This document shows, in pieces, positions 7,202 to 10,211 of a DNA stretch of 10,211 nucleotides (position 1 is its first letter; every line of letters starts with the position of its first letter). The notes below the pieces were generated by a model. That model searched no databases and had not been told where the DNA came from. It saw nothing but the letters and a program-made list of their open reading frames with translations. The position numbers and the translations under genes are program-made. This DNA comes from Phoronis ovalis (lineage: Eukaryota > Phoronida > Phoronidae): contig JAOXYB010066412.1 in assembly GCA_028565635.1 (NCBI GenBank), forward strand, positions 1-10,211, given 5' to 3'.

Positions 7202-7481
7202 AATCTAGTTGCTGGCAAAGCAGAATTCTTGTCCGTAAGCTAAGTTTAATAATATCTATAGTTAGTGGGTGCCTCCCTAGGTCTGCTTATATATCAGTAT
7301 TACTCGAGTTTTTACCACACCCCAGTACAGGTTTACATAATTTGTTGTGAAATAATTCAAATGGAGCTTTATTTAGATATTGCAAAGAGAACATTTTATT
7401 GTATACATCCTGTATCCATACTTCGCATCCATACAAAATGGCTGCCGGCACCAAAATATGATTATTCATCAGACTAGCTAG
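7202..7481 (-). pseudogene. Decayed LINE (non-LTR retrotransposon) reverse-transcriptase tail
   Basis: The minus strand reads LASLMNNHILVPAAILYGCEVW, then LNKAPFELFHNKLCKPVLG, KNSSNTDI, a TAA stop at 7289-7287, and in the same frame ADLGRHPLTIDIIKL. The pattern ILYG.EVW, H.K..K..LG....N, then a-LGR.PL is typical of the region after the palm domain in RTE/CR1-like LINE polymerases. The in-frame stop sits where a tyrosine codon is expected, and no intact upstream domain is present, so this is a dead fragment. Confidence 0.6.
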
Positions 7482-7500
7482 TGGGCACAACTTTGGTACA

Positions 7501-7705
7501 TTTAAATTATCGCTGAGCCAGAAAAAATGCACATAAGCGATTTGAAAATAGTTTGAGATAAAGCACAATATTTGTGAAACTGGTTTTGGATTAATATTGG
7601 CAAGATGTCTGTCCCGGTCTTCTCCGCGGACTAACTGACGGATTTGTAATTGTAGGTATGCGGGCTACGTCATACTCCAGTACATATACACGCTATGTGA
7701 GAGCT
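7501..7705. repeat. About 200-bp direct repeat, copy A
   Basis: It pairs with 7951-8150. Shared blocks: TTTAAATTAT, GAGCCAGAAAAAATGCACA, AGTTTGAGATAAA, GAAACTGGTTTTGGATT, GGACTAAC.GACGGATTT, TAATTGTA, TACGTCATACTCCA and a final GAGCT. No reading frame is conserved, so this is a non-coding mobile unit or a duplication. Confidence 0.85.
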
Positions 7706-7950
7706 AGTTATGCAATATCCTTTTTACTTCTTCAGACCTGGTAAAAACATCTTTGGATGTATTGTAGTGGTTCAAAATAAATAAAAATATTCCATTTGGT
7801 CTGTTTGTCAATGCATTTAATCTTCGTTTCATAATAAATCATAATATGCTTGACGAATATTATAAACCACTTCTACCGCGACTGATTTACTACTTGTGAC
7901 TGACTAAGAAAACGCCCTAAAATACACATACTGTTGATTAATGTGGTTAA

Positions 7951-8150
7951 TTTAAATTATACATGAGCCAGAAAAAATGCACAAAAGTGATTTGGGAAAA
8001 GTTTGAGATAAACTACAACATCAGTGGAAACTGGTTTTGGATTTACTGGTAAGCGCCCCCGTCTGCTCCACGGACTAACAGACGGATTTCTAATTGTAAG
8101 GTATGTAGGTTACGTCATACTCCAAGACACATATATGTTATGTAAGAGCT
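7951..8150. repeat. About 200-bp direct repeat, copy B, with hairpin
   Basis: The second copy, 450 bases after copy A. It contains a seven-base perfect stem CCGTCTG/CAGACGG, with TCC/GGA pairing inside the loop (about 8058-8084). Copy A has changes in this stem. Two copies flanking about 245 bases would fit a small terminal-repeat element or a tandem duplication with an unrelated insert. I see no gene in 7706-7950. Confidence 0.85.
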
Positions 8151-8191
8151 CGCTAATATGAAACAGGCGAAATCTCAAGGCGAGCTCAGAT

Positions 8192-8313
8192 ATATTTGAC
8201 CCAAGTGCTTGGCTACTGCGCATAACACCACGTGTTCGTACTTAACATTGCGAGTTACGAATCACGACCCACGAGCGCTGCTGATACAGCAAAACATGAT
8301 ATTGGTCAAATAT
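8192..8313. repeat. 122-bp foldback with ATATTTGACC / GGTCAAATAT ends
   Basis: The ten terminal bases form a perfect inverted repeat. If the ends are read as TTTGACC...GGTCAAA, each is flanked by TA, the target choice of Tc1/mariner and pogo elements. The interior has no reading frame of note. It fits a MITE-like element. Confidence 0.5.
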
Positions 8314-8540
8314 GTTTAAGCCTGCTGAGTTTATTGATTCTCAGAAATTAATATTTATTTTGTTCTTTTATTTTATATGTGCGGCAGAAAACGGATGGAA
8401 GCAATTTGAAAATTTTATGGCGATAAACTGTACAAATTTGATAACATGTTTTTGCGCAATAATCTTTAATTATAAAAATAGCTGCCAAAACCAAAATATG
8501 ATTAGTAGCGCAACTATAATAAAGAATGCAGTAATTTTAG

Positions 8541-9554
8541 GTCAGCACCTGTAGAGAATATTGTTTCCAAGCGGGTTTGGCCAAGCCTTTTTGGATCGGT
8601 ATGGAATGACACTATGACTCCAACCAACGTTCAACGAGGCTTTGAAGTTACAGGTATATTTAATTGTTAAATGACACATTTAATTATTAAATAATTTTGT
8701 TCAAGACCCTTTTTCAGGGTTATCGCCTACAATTAAGCTTGAACGCTTCTTGTCTCAATTTCACGGACTACTAAGTATGTATTCTACTGTTGTGGCGTTT
8801 ATTTTCAATAATATCAACTGAATTATGTTATATTTATAACTTAACAAACCTTTAAGATTCTACTTACAATGTTGAAATCGATTCAGCTGAGAGTGTTATC
8901 AGAATTTCTTTCAACCTGAGTTATTACATCATGCACATTGTAAATGGGATAGGCCTAGATAATTTAGATTTAGATTTTCATGCGTTAGCTCTACAGCCAA
9001 AAGTGTTTCATTTAACAGGAATATACCCCTACAACCCAAAGGCCATTAGGGAGGAGGCATTCCTGCCATCACAGCCGCATGAAACAAGCGGCATTGACAC
9101 CTCCACCAGTCCTCTGATAGCTGTACAGGATGCATTTCCAATACCAAAGCCTGCAACAATCGTCAATACTAAAAGCAGAAGAAAGTATATGCAACAATAG
9201 TAGAGAAAAGAAATTCGTGTAAGATTTGATTTTATTATTAAAATTGAGTTGTATTCTGTATGTAGTATTGCATTTTAAGAAAAAGTTCTCATCTTTAGGT
9301 TAGTACAGCTTTGCAGACAGCTGTTGAAGAGTACAATAAATAAACCCAAGATGATTATTGTTATGGAATTACTTGTAGACACCACTGTGATTCATTTAAC
9401 GGTCAAGTTGCGCTTATGTTGCTTTTTCTACATGATTATACAATTAAATTCCTTTTTATCGTAGCTAATTCTATAATATTATTTCAGAGAAAAAAAAATA
9501 AAAAAAGCAGAGTCATCAAAACCAAGGAAAGAAAGCCCTGTCGACGAACCATGA
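8541..9554 (+). CDS. Pogo/Tigger-type DDE transposase-like gene, C-terminal exons only
   Basis: Three exons join in frame: 8541-8653, 9019-9184 and 9488-9554 (donors GTATAT and GTATAT; junction phases 1 and 2). Exon 1 reads SKRVWPSLFGSVWNDTM, TPTNVQRGFEVT; exon 2 completes it as GIYPYNPKAIREEAFLPSQP; exon 3 gives a Lys/Ser-rich tail (KAESSKPRKESPVDEP) and stop TGA. W...TP.NV..GF..TGIYP.NP.AI...AF.PS is the well-known region just after the catalytic domain of pogo/Tigger/Jerky-type proteins. The splice between T and G restores this motif exactly. The acceptor for exon 1 (AATTTTAG) is the best guess. No DNA-binding or DDE catalytic part is visible upstream, where the 7501-8313 repeats lie. It is either the 3' end of a longer gene, possibly domesticated, or a broken element. 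No clear AATAAA follows the stop. Confidence 0.65.
8718..8774 (+). other. Possible 57-bp cassette exon inside the transposase-like intron
   Basis: A strong acceptor (CCCTTTTTCAG) and a donor (GTATGT) enclose 19 codons in phase 1-1, open in the phase set by the preceding exon (LSPTIKLERFLSQFHGLL). Including it would separate GFEVT from IYPYNP, which the family keeps together, so it is an alternative exon, belongs to another transcript, or is chance. Confidence 0.25.
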
Positions 9555-9987
9555 TTGTGCCGAACACAGTAAGTGTCATTATATAATTTAACAGAAGTTC
9601 TATTTACTCCTTTTTCATTCTCTATGTACGGAAGACCTGTTAAATGTAGACGAAAGCTCGAGTTACAATAATCCATAAAGAGTACTGTACAAAAAAACAG
9701 CTCATTTGGAGACACGATTTACTACTATTATATTGCGTTTCAAGCTTAGAATAATGTAAACAAATGAAAGAAAAGTACATGTATGTGACTGTGTTATGGA
9801 AACAAGCTAGTATAGTTTTTTAAATCCTGACCTTTTTTAAAAACGTATTAGTTGCATCATGAAAACATATAAATATATAAAGGTGTTAAACGTATTACAC
9901 GTAGTTGCTTGCAAATATTGCTGACAAACTAACCCTATCCAGTGAATTGTCTTGAACATGAAAATACTCAATTTAAATACATTTCAG

Positions 9988-10086
9988 TTGCCAATCCAGA
10001 TTTCCAATTACTCCCTTCGGAGCCAAATTTTAAAGATTTTGAGTTCTAGGAGGTGAAACAAGCTTTAACAGCAGCACCTCAACAAT
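9988..10086 (+). other. Exon-like stretch with an in-frame TAG
   Basis: Acceptor TACATTTCAG and a perfect donor GTAAGT enclose 99 bases. Phase 1 gives ANPDFQLLPSEPNFKDFEF, TAG at 10047-10049, then EVKQALTAAPQQ; the other two frames also stop. It may be a pseudo-exon, or start after the TAG (itself a possible acceptor AG). I do not recognise a family. Apart from this, 9555-10211 shows no gene. Confidence 0.25.
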
Positions 10087-10211
10087 GTAAGTATCTACAT
10101 AAACTCATAAATGCAAGAGTACCATTATTATTATATGGTATAAGGACACAATTGATTTTCCCATCCACTTCTATAGTAAATTCATGTAATTTAAATCATT
10201 ACAAAAATGTC

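Noticed and set aside
8312-8554. Plus-strand 80-codon open frame before the transposase-like exons
   Set aside because: It is hydrophobic and AT-driven, lies in a different frame from the transposase exon and shows none of the expected DDE residues.
9479-9715. Minus-strand 78-codon open frame at the right end
   Set aside because: It reads across the poly-Lys part of the plus-strand exon in antisense and has no recognisable domain or splice support.
10050-10211. LINE reverse-transcriptase start (EVKQALTAAP resembles the lead-in to the PGPDG motif)
   Set aside because: No PGPDG-type motif follows in any frame before the window ends, and a consensus splice donor interrupts the likeness.

Overview
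The window is animal nuclear DNA. It is AT-rich, its genes are split by short introns (about 220-580 bp) with GT...AG borders, and it is full of decayed mobile-element pieces. The gene families seen (C-type lectin receptors with tandem domains, a BEN-domain protein, a pogo/Tigger-type transposase) point to an invertebrate metazoan, probably aquatic. I cannot name the species.

Minus strand, read right to left: a C-type lectin receptor gene. Three phase-1/phase-1 exons encode the second half of one C-type lectin domain (6672-6535) and a complete second domain (6165-5902 plus 5321-5196, with EPN and WND sugar/calcium motifs). About 3.8 kb downstream, and again in phase 1, lie two tandem versions of the last exon (1394-952 and 925-534). 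Each encodes a Ser/Thr/Pro/Glu-rich stalk, a transmembrane helix and a different tyrosine-rich cytoplasmic tail. A third, decayed tail copy and copies of the 3' flank lie at 4140-4870. This suggests repeated tandem duplication of the receptor's 3' end. The exon for the first half of the first lectin domain was not found up to the right edge.

Plus strand, 1827-3500: a complete four-exon gene for a 307-residue protein with an internal coiled coil and a C-terminal BEN domain. It has an upstream in-frame stop, good splice phases and a poly(A) signal. If the lectin exons really join the membrane exon, this gene is nested, antiparallel, in the receptor's large intron.

Plus strand, 8541-9554: the spliced C-terminal end of a pogo/Tigger (DDE) transposase-like gene. 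Its 5' part, with the DNA-binding and catalytic domains, is not visible, so it is a relic, a captured tail or the 3' end of a longer gene.

Repeats and islands: nuclear-receptor-like half-site cluster at 16-55; foldback at 3794-3909; GC island with a near-perfect 25-bp palindrome at 3983-4130; possible integrase relic near 6815-6960; LINE reverse-transcriptase relic on the minus strand at 7202-7481; a 200-bp direct repeat pair (7501-7705 and 7951-8150); foldback with TTTGACC ends at 8192-8313. The last 650 bases hold one dubious exon-like stretch.
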